The position numbers and the translations under genes were made by a program. Under the pieces are notes generated by a model. That model saw only the letters and a list, made by a program, of their open reading frames with translations. It was not told the origin of the DNA and made no database searches. From Mesorhizobium erdmanii USDA 3471 (GTDB lineage Bacteria; Pseudomonadota; Alphaproteobacteria; Rhizobiales; Rhizobiaceae): DNA of 64,000 nucleotides. The DNA is taken from contig NZ_AXAE01000014.1 of assembly GCF_000472705.1 (NCBI RefSeq), positions 124,001 through 188,000 on the forward strand, written 5' to 3'. Below, in pieces: positions 15,559 to 23,735 of the stretch (position 1 is the first letter of the stretch; the number at the start of each line of letters is the position of its first letter).

Positions 15559-16197
15559 ATGGACGGACCCAACCCTGGCATCAAGCACCCGATCCCGATG
15601 CACACACGCGTCGGCTTCCTGAAGCCATTGGTGACCGCGCCGAACATCGAGGTCGGCGACTTTACCTATTATGACGACCCGGACGGGCCGGACAAATTCG
15701 CCGAAAAGTGCGTGCTGCACCACTATCCCTTCATCGGCGACAAGCTGATCATCGGCAGGTTCTGCGCCATCGCCGAAGGCACGCGCTTCATCATGAACGG
15801 CGCCAACCACGCCATGTCCGGTTTTTCGACCTATCCGTTCAACATCTTCGGCCATGGCTGGGAACAGGGCTTCGACCCGGCGACATGGTCGAAAGAAGTG
15901 CGCGGCGACACGGTGGTCGGCAGCGATGTCTGGATCGGCATGGAGGCGGTGATCCTGCCCGGTGTGGAAATCGGCCATGGCGCCATCGTCGCCGCCAAAT
16001 CGGTGGTGACGCACGATGTGCCGCCCTATGCAATCGTTGCCGGCAACGCGGCTAAAATGGTGAAGATGCGTTTCGACGACAGGACGATCAATCGGCTGCT
16101 GGCATTGGCATGGTGGGACTGGCCGGTGGACAAGATCGGCCGCAACCTCGATGCCATCAGGGGCGCCGATATCTCTCTTCTGGAGGCAGCAGCTTGA
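15559..16197 (+). CDS. CatB/Vat-type xenobiotic O-acetyltransferase
   Basis: A 212-residue left-handed-beta-helix (hexapeptide repeat) acetyltransferase. It contains the XAT-family signature [19 protein letters not shown], with the catalytic-type His, then [36 protein letters not shown] as hexapeptide coils and [11 protein letters not shown] near the end. Members acetylate chloramphenicol, streptogramin A or related hydroxyl compounds using acetyl-CoA; full activity on a drug is not proven by sequence. Its stop codon overlaps the TTG start of engB (TTGA), so an accessory gene is translationally joined to an essential one. Confidence 0.88.
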   Translation: MDGPNPGIKHPIPMHTRVGFLKPLVTAPNIEVGDFTYYDDPDGPDKFAEKCVLHHYPFIGDKLIIGRFCAIAEGTRFIMNGANHAMSGFSTYPFNIFGHGWEQGFDPATWSKEVRGDTVVGSDVWIGMEAVILPGVEIGHGAIVAAKSVVTHDVPPYAIVAGNAAKMVKMRFDDRTINRLLALAWWDWPVDKIGRNLDAIRGADISLLEAAA

Positions 16198-16853
16198 GCG
16201 CTCAAAACAGCACGACGATCGGCACGGATCTGTTTACGCGCGAGTGGATATTCATCCGCGGCGTGCCGGCCATGAAATTCCTGCCGCCGGAAGGGCCGCC
16301 GGAAATCGCCTTTGCCGGCCGCTCCAATGTCGGCAAGTCGTCGCTGATCAACGCGCTGGTCAACCAGAAGGGGCTGGCGCGCACCTCCAACACGCCGGGC
16401 CGCACGCAGGAACTCAACTATTTCGTGCCGGGCGGATTTTCGGGCGAGGGCGCCGATCTGCCGCCGATGGCGCTGGTCGACATGCCGGGCTACGGCTATG
16501 CCAGCGCGCCCAAGGAAAAGGTCGACGACTGGACCAAGCTGGTCTTCGACTATCTCAAGGGCCGCGTCACGCTGAAGCGGGTCTACGTGCTGATCGACGC
16601 CCGTCACGGCATCAAGGCCAAGGACGACGAGGTGCTGTCGCTGCTCGACAAGGCGGCGGTGTCCTACCAGATCGTGCTGACCAAGACCGACAAGATCAAG
16701 GTCGCCGGCGTGCCGCGGCTGATCGAGGAGACGCTGCAAAAGATCAAGAAGCGTCCGGCTGCGTTTCCGTTCGTGCTGGCGACGTCATCGGAAAAGACCG
16801 AGGGCCTCGAAGAACTGCAGGCGGCGATCGTGCTTGCCGCCAATGGCGGTTAA
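16194..16853 (+). CDS. engB: Ribosome-biogenesis GTP-binding protein EngB (YsxC/YihA)
   Basis: A 219-residue TRAFAC GTPase needed for 50S subunit assembly. G1 is [11 protein letters not shown], the switch region [15 protein letters not shown]3 [10 protein letters not shown]4 TKTDKIK, and G5 ATSSEKTEG. The TTG at 16194 is taken as start: GGAGG lies 7 bases upstream and the N-terminus then has normal length. The start overlaps the stop of the preceding acetyltransferase by 4 bp. In many Rhizobiales engB sits between yidC and argB; here accessory genes separate it from both. Confidence 0.95.
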   Translation: MSAQNSTTIGTDLFTREWIFIRGVPAMKFLPPEGPPEIAFAGRSNVGKSSLINALVNQKGLARTSNTPGRTQELNYFVPGGFSGEGADLPPMALVDMPGYGYASAPKEKVDDWTKLVFDYLKGRVTLKRVYVLIDARHGIKAKDDEVLSLLDKAAVSYQIVLTKTDKIKVAGVPRLIEETLQKIKKRPAAFPFVLATSSEKTEGLEELQAAIVLAANGG

Positions 16854-16896
16854 GCCGGCATAGAGTGTGCTCCTGTCCAACAGGGCCGGCGGTGCC

Positions 16897-17646
16897 TTAC
16901 GGCCTTGCCTCCAGGGCAATCATCTGGTGGCGTTCTTCCTCGGCCAGCCTTTCGGTGCCGTAGGCCTTCAGGAAGATGTCGACGCCCGATCTGACGATGT
17001 GATCGATTTCTTCCTGGCTCGGGGCCTTGGTGCGGTAAGCGAAGATGCATTGGCGAAACAGGCCGGCCAGGCAAAGTTCGGTGAACTGATAGGCGGCAAG
17101 ATCGACATCGTCGATCTTGAGCAGGCCGCGTTCGATGGCGGCATTGAGGAATTCCATGACCTTGTCATGGCCGCGTTTGGGGCCGCGTTCGTAAAACCGC
17201 GCGCCCATGTCCGGTATTCTGTCGGAGGCGCCGATCACCGTGCGCTGCGCCTGGACGACCCTGGCCGAGGTGATCTTCATGGACAGCGCCTTGCCGTACT
17301 TCACCAGCGTCTGGCGCAAATCGTCGGCGCGGTCGAGCATCTCGTACATGTTCTTGAAGATGGTGCCGCGCTCTTCCTCGATCAGCGCCTCGAACAGCTC
17401 TTCCTTGTTGGCGAAATAGACATAGATGGTGCCCTTGGAGACACCGGCTTCGCGCGTGATGTCGTTCATCGAAGCCGCCTCGAAGCCCTTGTCTATGAAG
17501 ACCCGGCGGGCGCCGTCGATGATCTGGCTGCGCTTGACGGGATCCTGTCCGGCCGCCGGGCGTCCGCGGCGCAAGCTCTCCAGCAGGTCGCACTGCTCCT
17601 TGTCGAGATTGGCTGAGGTTTTGGCATTGGGTAAGGTTTCGGCCAT
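16897..17646 (-). CDS. TetR-family repressor of efflux system 2
   Basis: A 249-residue regulator. About 35 residues precede the TetR domain (RSQIIDGARRVFIDKGFEAASMNDITREAGVSKGTIYVYFANKEELF). The C-terminal effector domain is longer than average and of the AefR-like type (GASDRIPDMGARFYERGP). It is divergent from an emrAB pair with 128 bp between, in which two copies of the palindrome GAACCRAMCGGTTC occur, one near each start. This argues for autorepression and control of the pump. It converges on engB with 43 bp between the stops. Confidence 0.92.
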   Translation of the reverse strand: MAETLPNAKTSANLDKEQCDLLESLRRGRPAAGQDPVKRSQIIDGARRVFIDKGFEAASMNDITREAGVSKGTIYVYFANKEELFEALIEEERGTIFKNMYEMLDRADDLRQTLVKYGKALSMKITSARVVQAQRTVIGASDRIPDMGARFYERGPKRGHDKVMEFLNAAIERGLLKIDDVDLAAYQFTELCLAGLFRQCIFAYRTKAPSQEEIDHIVRSGVDIFLKAYGTERLAEEERHQMIALEARP

Positions 17647-17671
17647 GGGGTGACACCTCGAAAAATAATTC

Positions 17672-17685
17672 GAACCAACCGGTTC
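17672..17685. promoter_or_regulatory. TetR operator candidate, copy 1 (regulator side)
   Basis: GAACCAACCGGTTC, an inverted repeat with 5-base arms, 26 bp upstream of the TetR start. It matches the perfect palindrome at 17736-17749 at 12 of 14 positions. It lies in the expected promoter zone of the regulator gene. Confidence 0.7.
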
Positions 17686-17735
17686 GATTGCCTCTTGATA
17701 TGGTCCTCTTTTCGCGCTATGTCAACGGCCGGATC

Positions 17736-17749
17736 GAACCGAACGGTTC
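17736..17749. promoter_or_regulatory. TetR operator candidate, copy 2 (pump side)
   Basis: GAACCGAACGGTTC, a palindrome with 6-base arms around a central AA, 25 bp upstream of the EmrA start and directly before a -10-like TATTAT at 17752-17757. Binding here would block the pump promoter. The 64-bp spacing to copy 1 is about six helical turns. Confidence 0.75.
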
Positions 17750-17774
17750 AGTATTATTACTTTAGAGAGATGTC

Positions 17775-18965
17775 ATGTCCTCGAACGCGCCCAGCACCGC
17801 CGAAGTCCGCCCTTTCCCAAATGCCAAGGTCGCTCCGGCGACGGAAGCCCCGGAAATCCCCGTCCGGCCGGTCGTCGCACCGCCGCCCGCGGCTGAAGCT
17901 CCGGCCAAGAAGAAGCGCTCGGTGCGTTCCTTCCTGCTGCCGATCATCGGTCTTGCCCTGCTGGGCGGCGGTGCCTGGTACGGCTATGACTACTGGACCA
18001 CGGGCCGTTTCATGATCTCGACCGACGACGCTTATGTCCAGGCCGACATGGCGTTCGTCTCGCCGAAGATTTCCGGCTATGTCGACCAGGTCAAGGTCAG
18101 CGAGAACCAGATGGTCAAGGCTGGCGACCCGCTGCTGACGATCGACGATGGCGACTACAGAATAGCTGTCGCCCAGGCCGAGGCGCAGATCGCGACGCTG
18201 GCCAAGACCCTCGACCGCATCGACGCGCAGACCAAGGCCGCGCAGGCTTCCCTGCAGCAGGCCCAGGCGCAGAAGGTGGCCGACCAGGCCGCCGCCGACA
18301 ATGCCGGTCGGGCCCAGCAGCGCGCCGCGCAACTGCTCAAGACGCATGTCGGCACGCAGGCGCAGCTGGATGACGCCCAGACTGCGCTCGACCAGGCCAA
18401 TGCCGCGCTGGTTGGCGCCGACGCCCAGATCGCTGCGGCGCAGGCCAATATCGGTGTGCTCGAGGCGCAGCGCGCCGAGTCGGCGAGCACGCTCGCCTCC
18501 TTGCAGCTGAACCGCGACAAGGCCGCTCGCGACCTGTCCTTCACCGTGCTCAAGGCGCCTTATGACGGCGTCGTCGGCAACCGCTCCGTCGAGCAGGGCG
18601 ACCTCGTCAGCCCCGGCCAGAAGCTCGCCGTCGTCGTGCCGATGGACAAGCTCTACATCGTCGCCAACTTCAAGGAGACGCAGCTCGCCCGGCTGGTTCC
18701 CGGCGAAAAGGTCAACATCTCGGTCGACGCCATCGACGGCCAGCCCATCCAGGGAACCGTCTCGTCGCTCGCTCCGGCTTCGGGCGCGGTGTTTTCGCTG
18801 TTGCCGCCGGAAAATGCCACCGGCAACTTCACCAAGGTGGTGCAGCGTGTCCCGGTCCGCATCGATGTTCCGGCTGATGCCTTGAAGACCGGCAAGCTGC
18901 GCGCGGGCTTGAGCGTTGTCGTCAACGTCGACAGCCGCACCGCACCGGCCGCCACGACCAACTAA
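17775..18965 (+). CDS. emrA: HlyD/EmrA-type membrane-fusion protein, system 2
   Basis: A 396-residue adaptor with a Pro/Ala-rich cytoplasmic tail (1-48), one transmembrane helix (about 50-70), a first lipoyl half (DDAYVQADMAFVSPKISGYV), a long Ala/Gln coiled-coil hairpin (about 130-250), and a second lipoyl half (VLKAPYDGVVGNRSVEQGD) before the beta barrel. It has the same architecture as system 1 but clearly different sequence, so the two are not recent duplicates. The emrB partner follows after 73 bp with a strong AAGGAGG site. An outer-membrane component is not encoded here. Confidence 0.92.
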   Translation: MSSNAPSTAEVRPFPNAKVAPATEAPEIPVRPVVAPPPAAEAPAKKKRSVRSFLLPIIGLALLGGGAWYGYDYWTTGRFMISTDDAYVQADMAFVSPKISGYVDQVKVSENQMVKAGDPLLTIDDGDYRIAVAQAEAQIATLAKTLDRIDAQTKAAQASLQQAQAQKVADQAAADNAGRAQQRAAQLLKTHVGTQAQLDDAQTALDQANAALVGADAQIAAAQANIGVLEAQRAESASTLASLQLNRDKAARDLSFTVLKAPYDGVVGNRSVEQGDLVSPGQKLAVVVPMDKLYIVANFKETQLARLVPGEKVNISVDAIDGQPIQGTVSSLAPASGAVFSLLPPENATGNFTKVVQRVPVRIDVPADALKTGKLRAGLSVVVNVDSRTAPAATTN

Positions 18966-19038
18966 GCGCTTTTCGGAGGGCGGCCCGGTGGCTGATTGAG
19001 CACCGAGCCGCCCGGCCTGCCTCAAGGAGGCCCATTGA

Positions 19039-20634
19039 ATGGCAACCGCAACCATCACCGCAGGAGCGCCGCCGGCAATGCCGGCTGTCCCCGACACCAT
19101 TTCCACACGCCGCATCATTGCCTTCCTGGCGATGGTCTTCGGCATGTTCATGGCGATCCTCGACATCCAGATCGTCTCGGCCTCGCTGTCCGAGATCCAG
19201 GCGGGCCTGAGCGCCAGCTCCGATGAAATTCCGTGGGTGCAGACGGCCTATCTGATCGCCGAAGTGGTCATGATCCCGCTGTCGGGCTTCCTAAGCCGCA
19301 TGCTGTCGACGCGCGTGCTGTTCACGATTGCCGCTGCCGGCTTCACCGCGGCCAGCGCCCTTGCCGCGACCGCCACCAACATCGACCAGATGATCGTCTA
19401 CCGCGCCGTGCAAGGTTTCATCGGCGGCGGCATGATCCCGAGCGTCTTCGCCGCGGCCTTCACCATCTTCCCTCCTTCGCGTCGCGCCATCGTCTCGCCG
19501 ATGATCGGCCTGGTGGCGACGCTGGCGCCGACCATCGGCCCGACCGTCGGCGGCTATATCAGCCACGCCTTTTCATGGCATTGGCTGTTCCTGGTCAATG
19601 TCGTGCCCGGCATCCTGGTGGCGACCGCCGCCTGGTCGCTGATCGATTTCGACAAGCCGAACCTCAAGCTGTTCAACAAGTTCGACTGGTGGGGCCTCGC
19701 CGGCATGGCGGCCTTCCTCGGCTGCATGGAGTATGTGCTGGAGGAAGGTCCGAACAATGACTGGCTGCAGGACCAGGGGGTGTTCATCTGCGCCATCGTC
19801 ATGACCGTCGGCGCGCTGGTCTTCTTCTGGCGTGTCTTCACCGCCGAGGAACCGATCGTCGACCTCCGGGCCTTCAGCAACATCAACTTCGCTTTCGGCT
19901 CGCTGTTTTCCTTCGTCATCGGCATCGGCCTCTACGGCCTGACCTATCTCTATCCGGTCTTTCTCGGCCGCATCCGCGGCTACGATTCGATGATGATCGG
20001 CGAGGCGCTGTTCGTCAGCGGCCTGGCGATGTTCGTCACCGCGCCGATCTCCGGCTTCCTGTCGAGCAAGATGGATTTGCGGCTGATGATGATGATCGGC
20101 TTCTTCGGCTTCGCCACCGGCACCTGGTGGATGACGCACCTGACCGCCGACTGGGATTTCTACGAGCTGCTGATCCCGCAGATCCTGCGCGGCTGTTCGA
20201 TGATGCTGTGCATGGTGCCGATCAACAACATCGCGCTCGGCACTTTGCCGCCCGACCGGTTGAAGAACGCTTCCGGCCTGTTCAACCTCACCCGCAACCT
20301 CGGCGGTGCGGTCGGCCTTGCCCTCATCAACACCGTGCTGATCGACCGCAACGCCTTCCATTATGCAAGGCTCGCCGAGCATGTGCAGTGGGGCAGTGCC
20401 GCCGCGCAGACCAAGCTGCAGAACATGACACTCAACTTCGAGCAGACCACCGGCCTCGACGCGGCCAGCGCGGCGATCTCCAAGCTGTCGGGCATGGTCC
20501 AGCAGCAGGCGGCGCTGCTGTCCTTCATGGACGTGTTCTACATGCTGACTGTGCTGTTCGCGACACTCGGCCTGTTCACCATGCTCATCAACAAGCCGGC
20601 CGCGCCGGGGGGTGGAGGCGGCGGCGGGCACTGA
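19039..20634 (+). CDS. emrB: DHA2-family multidrug efflux MFS transporter (EmrB-like), system 2
   Basis: A 531-residue, 14-helix transporter. The first helix carries MFGMFMAILDIQIVSASLSEIQ (D1 motif variant), followed by PLSGFLSRMLSTRVLF (motif A), and GPTVGGYISHAFSWHWLFLVNVVPGI (motif C region). The C-terminus ends in a run of seven glycines and a histidine, an odd low-complexity tail. AAGGAGG lies 8 bases before the start. It forms the pump with the upstream EmrA and should be under the divergent TetR. Confidence 0.92.
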   Translation: MATATITAGAPPAMPAVPDTISTRRIIAFLAMVFGMFMAILDIQIVSASLSEIQAGLSASSDEIPWVQTAYLIAEVVMIPLSGFLSRMLSTRVLFTIAAAGFTAASALAATATNIDQMIVYRAVQGFIGGGMIPSVFAAAFTIFPPSRRAIVSPMIGLVATLAPTIGPTVGGYISHAFSWHWLFLVNVVPGILVATAAWSLIDFDKPNLKLFNKFDWWGLAGMAAFLGCMEYVLEEGPNNDWLQDQGVFICAIVMTVGALVFFWRVFTAEEPIVDLRAFSNINFAFGSLFSFVIGIGLYGLTYLYPVFLGRIRGYDSMMIGEALFVSGLAMFVTAPISGFLSSKMDLRLMMMIGFFGFATGTWWMTHLTADWDFYELLIPQILRGCSMMLCMVPINNIALGTLPPDRLKNASGLFNLTRNLGGAVGLALINTVLIDRNAFHYARLAEHVQWGSAAAQTKLQNMTLNFEQTTGLDAASAAISKLSGMVQQQAALLSFMDVFYMLTVLFATLGLFTMLINKPAAPGGGGGGGH

Positions 20635-20712
20635 GCAATTCCAGGACAAGTGTGAAGCGGGTTTTCCGGGACAAGCGCGTAGCGCTTGTCCTTGGGAGTT
20701 GCGTCAAACAAA
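20634..20712. repeat. Degenerate rhizobial intergenic palindrome
   Basis: The sequence after the emrB stop begins AGCAATTCCAGGACAAGTGT, continues GAAGCGGGTTTTCC and ends AGTTGCGTCAAACAAAA. This resembles a palindromic repeat I recall in Mesorhizobium and Rhizobium intergenic regions. An internal hairpin GACAAGCGCGTAGCGCTTGTC appears inserted into it. It overlaps the emrB stop by one base. Confidence 0.5.
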
Positions 20713-20780
20713 AACTACCATTCGCGGGCAGCGGTTTCGGGAAGCTCCTCCAGTCCACGCCCGAAAGCCTAGACCGCGCA

Positions 20781-20814
20781 AAAAAACTCCGGGCCGCAAG
20801 ACCCGGAGTTTTTT
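20781..20814. terminator. Bidirectional Rho-independent terminator between emrB and msrB
   Basis: A perfect 13-bp stem, AAAAAACTCCGGG paired with CCCGGAGTTTTTT, around an 8-base loop. A- and T-runs on both sides make it work in both directions. It sits between the convergent emrB and msrB genes, 16 bp from the msrB stop. Confidence 0.93.
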
Positions 20815-20829
20815 GCATGTATGGCCTGT

Positions 20830-21333
<504 letters not shown>

Positions 21334-21558
21334 GACCAGTTCCTCCTGTCGTCTGTTTTGCCAAACTATTGCGCCACACGGAAATAAAAAGCGGTGACGC
21401 TCACCCTCGAACGCAACTCCGCGCCGTTCCACGTTTGACCGTGGCCGGCGCGGAGCACGCGTGTCGATTGCGGATCACGGGAGCGGGATGACGCGATCGA
21501 CTAAGGGCTCTTGCTGCAAGTACGTCGCGGCAAGCCCTTTGTTACAGTTTCGGGCCGA

Positions 21559-22116
21559 TCACATCTTCGGCAACAGAACCTTGTCGATGACATGGATGAC
21601 GCCGTTCGACTGCTCGACATCGGCAATCGTCACATTGGCGACATTGCCGTTCTCGTCGGTGACGGTGACCTTGCCGCCCTCGGCCTTCAGCGACAGCTCG
21701 CAGCCGCCGACGGTCTTGACCTTGTGCGTGCCGCCGTCGGCCTTGGCCATCGAGGCCACGTCCGCCGCCATCGCCTTGGCGCCGATGACATGGCAGGTCA
21801 GGATCTTGACGAGCTTGTCCTTGTTCTCGGGCTTGAGCAGCGTGTCGACCGTGCCGGCCGGCAGTGCGGCAAAGGCCTCGTTGGTCGGGGCGAACACGGT
21901 GAAAGGACCGGCGCCCTGCAGGGTCTCGACAAGGCCGGCAGCCTTGACGGCGGCTACGAGGGTGGTGTGATCCTTCGAATTGACGGCATTTTCGACGATG
22001 TTCTTGTTGGCATACATGGCGGCACCGCCGACCATCGGATTTTCAGCATAGGCAGCGGTGGCAAGCGCGGAAATGGCGATCGTACCGGCGAGCAAAAGGG
22101 TGGCGTATTTACGCAT
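21559..22116 (-). CDS. Secreted fasciclin (FAS1) domain protein, copy B
   Basis: A 185-residue exported FAS1 protein with a signal peptide (1-24, ending TAAYA). It is clearly paralogous to copy A at 10897-11457: both share NSKDHTTLVAAVKAAGLV, GPFTVFAPTNEAFAALP and SNGVIHV. The second half differs and adds two cysteines (LTCHV, GGCEL). It is the next gene downstream of sigK-rskA on the same strand, 223 bp from rskA. In mycobacteria SigK/RskA controls the FAS1 proteins MPT70 and MPT83, so the neighbourhood suggests similar control here. That is inference from context. Confidence 0.9.
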   Translation of the reverse strand: MRKYATLLLAGTIAISALATAAYAENPMVGGAAMYANKNIVENAVNSKDHTTLVAAVKAAGLVETLQGAGPFTVFAPTNEAFAALPAGTVDTLLKPENKDKLVKILTCHVIGAKAMAADVASMAKADGGTHKVKTVGGCELSLKAEGGKVTVTDENGNVANVTIADVEQSNGVIHVIDKVLLPKM

Positions 22117-22339
22117 GATGTCTAACTCCTCGGGTTTTTCTCTTCCCATTCTTGGGAACGCGAGGAGATACGGAACACGAATGCGTGAGTTTCAGAATAT
22201 TTTTGGATTTTTAATTTATTCACCCGGCCAAAGAGATTTATCGAGTGCAACGTTTAGCCGAATCACGCGGTTTCCTGGGCGCATGATACATAAGATAGAT
22301 TTGAACTATACGGGAAAAATCTTGGCTGCGAGGAGAAGA

Positions 22340-23074
22340 TCAGATGCTCTTCAGGTCACCCGCGGCAACCACCGGTCCTGTCGGCTGTCCGGTCGGCGAG
22401 CCGCCCGCAGGCTCCAGGCTGACGGCCAGCACCGCGCCTTGCGCGAGCTTCTGCTGCGCCGCGGGCGAGACGACGATGTGGGCCGTCGCTCCGGCCGGGA
22501 TGACGCCCATCGACACCGGCGCGTTCTTGCCTTCGATCATCCACAGCTCAAAGTCCTTGCCGGCGGCGCGTTCACCGGAGACGTGAGACAGGCCCACTTC
22601 ATGATGCGCGGCGTCATAGACGGCGAGGTATTTGACGTCGCTGCCGTCGGCGGCCAGCGAGGCGACAAGTCGCGCCTGCGGTTGCACGGCTGGAGGATTG
22701 AGGTAAGGCACGGCAATGTAGATCGCCAGTGCCGCGACCGCTGCCGCGGCGAGGCCGCGCCAGAAGGCGAGGCTGGACCACAGGCCAGCTGGCGCCTCGG
22801 CCGAGGTGGTCGCGGTCGATGCAAACAGCCTGCGGTCGATCGCCGGCTTCACCGCGGCCGGCGGCTCGATTTCCGGATAGGCGGCGGCCAGCGGCGAGAG
22901 ATGGATCTCCCAACCATCGACAAGGCGCGCGAAGTCGGTGTCGGTGTCAATGCGCCTGGCCGCGATCTGCCGCTCTTCCGCCGGCAGAACGCCGAGAACG
23001 TATTCGGCCGCGAACATGTCGTCGCCCCCACGTTCCGGTCCATTGTCCTCTGCCAGCGTCATCTTTCCAGACAT
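22340..23074 (-). CDS. rskA: Anti-sigma-K factor, RskA family
   Basis: A 244-residue single-pass membrane protein. The N-terminal cytoplasmic part (FAAEYVLGVLPAEERQIAARR) is the sigma-binding region. A transmembrane helix lies at about 108-126 (LAAAAVAALAIYIAV). The periplasmic RskA domain ends in the signature VSLEPAGGSPTGQPTGPVV. It would hold the sigma factor encoded just upstream until a periplasmic signal triggers proteolysis. Its start overlaps the sigK stop by 16 bp, consistent with coupled expression. Confidence 0.93.
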   Translation of the reverse strand: MSGKMTLAEDNGPERGGDDMFAAEYVLGVLPAEERQIAARRIDTDTDFARLVDGWEIHLSPLAAAYPEIEPPAAVKPAIDRRLFASTATTSAEAPAGLWSSLAFWRGLAAAAVAALAIYIAVPYLNPPAVQPQARLVASLAADGSDVKYLAVYDAAHHEVGLSHVSGERAAGKDFELWMIEGKNAPVSMGVIPAGATAHIVVSPAAQQKLAQGAVLAVSLEPAGGSPTGQPTGPVVAAGDLKSI

Positions 23075-23598
23075 TCTCTGAGTTTCATCAAGCTGCGGCG
23101 CAGCCAGGTACGCATCGTGTTCAACGGCACGCCGTGGCGTTCCGCCAGCTCGGCATAGCTTTCGCCCTTGAGATAAGCGCCCCGGACGGCCGCCGCCCGG
23201 TCTTTCTCCAGCTCATCGAGGCAATGATGGATGCGTTCGGACTCGTCGCCCGCCACCACCATCGCTTCAGGTCCCGGTGCCGGATCGGCCACGTCGAGCG
23301 CGGCATCGATATCGGCGGCAGGCTTGCGCCGCGCCCTTATGCGATCGATCGAATGGTTTCGCGCGATCGCCACCAGCCAGGAAATCGGACTGAGATCGGA
23401 AACAGCAAAACGATCCGCCTTCATCCATATCTTGACGAAGACCTCTTGTAGCGCTTCTTCCGCTTCTCCCCGATCATTCAATACACGAAGGCAGACGCCG
23501 AAAAGTTTCGCGCTGGTCTGCCGGTAGAGCAGATCGAACGCGGCCCGATCCTTCATCGAAGTCCGGACGATCAGCTTGGTGATGTCCTGCGGCGTCAT
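23059..23598 (-). CDS. sigK: ECF RNA polymerase sigma factor, SigK type
   Basis: A 179-residue ECF sigma factor. Region 2 reads FDLLYRQTSAKLFGVCLRVL ... AEEALQEVFVKIWMKADRF with SPISWLVAIARNHSIDRIRARR, and region 4 ends YAELAERHGVPLNTMRTWLRRSLMKLRECL. It directs transcription of a small regulon when released from the anti-sigma encoded next. The ATG at 23598 is chosen because region 2 begins soon after; the frame extends upstream without homology. A perfect 16-bp inverted repeat lies 22-37 bp upstream. Confidence 0.93.
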   Translation of the reverse strand: MTPQDITKLIVRTSMKDRAAFDLLYRQTSAKLFGVCLRVLNDRGEAEEALQEVFVKIWMKADRFAVSDLSPISWLVAIARNHSIDRIRARRKPAADIDAALDVADPAPGPEAMVVAGDESERIHHCLDELEKDRAAAVRGAYLKGESYAELAERHGVPLNTMRTWLRRSLMKLRECLER

Positions 23599-23619
23599 GC
23601 GTGCCAACCTAGGGGATTG

Positions 23620-23635
23620 CGTTGCATTTGCAACG
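23620..23635. promoter_or_regulatory. Inverted repeat upstream of sigK
   Basis: CGTTGC-ATTT-GCAACG, perfect arms of six bases, 22 bp before the sigK start codon. On the transcribed strand a GGAAC element lies about 24 bases further upstream, which is too far for an EcfG-type promoter. The repeat could be a repressor site or leader hairpin; neither is shown. Confidence 0.4.
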
Positions 23636-23735
23636 CCGTAAATATTCTGTGCACCTAAAGTTCCGCCGCCCGGTCCAAGCTTTGATTGCCAACAAAAACG
23701 CTGCTGGCTAGCTTGGCGGGAATGGAGGAGCGCTG

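Noticed and set aside
20580..20633. Glycine-run tail of EmrB as a repeat or frameshift
   Set aside because: The GGC/GGG run is in frame and followed by a normal stop; it is a short low-complexity tail, noted in the gene entry.
22180..22264. CCGAATC word before fasciclin gene B, similar to a mycobacterial SigK -10 element
   Set aside because: It points away from the fasciclin gene and has no matching -35, so the match is probably chance.
23636..23664. EcfG-type promoter (GGAAC and CGTT) upstream of sigK
   Set aside because: The two elements are about 24 bases apart, not 16-17, so the general stress promoter spacing is not met.
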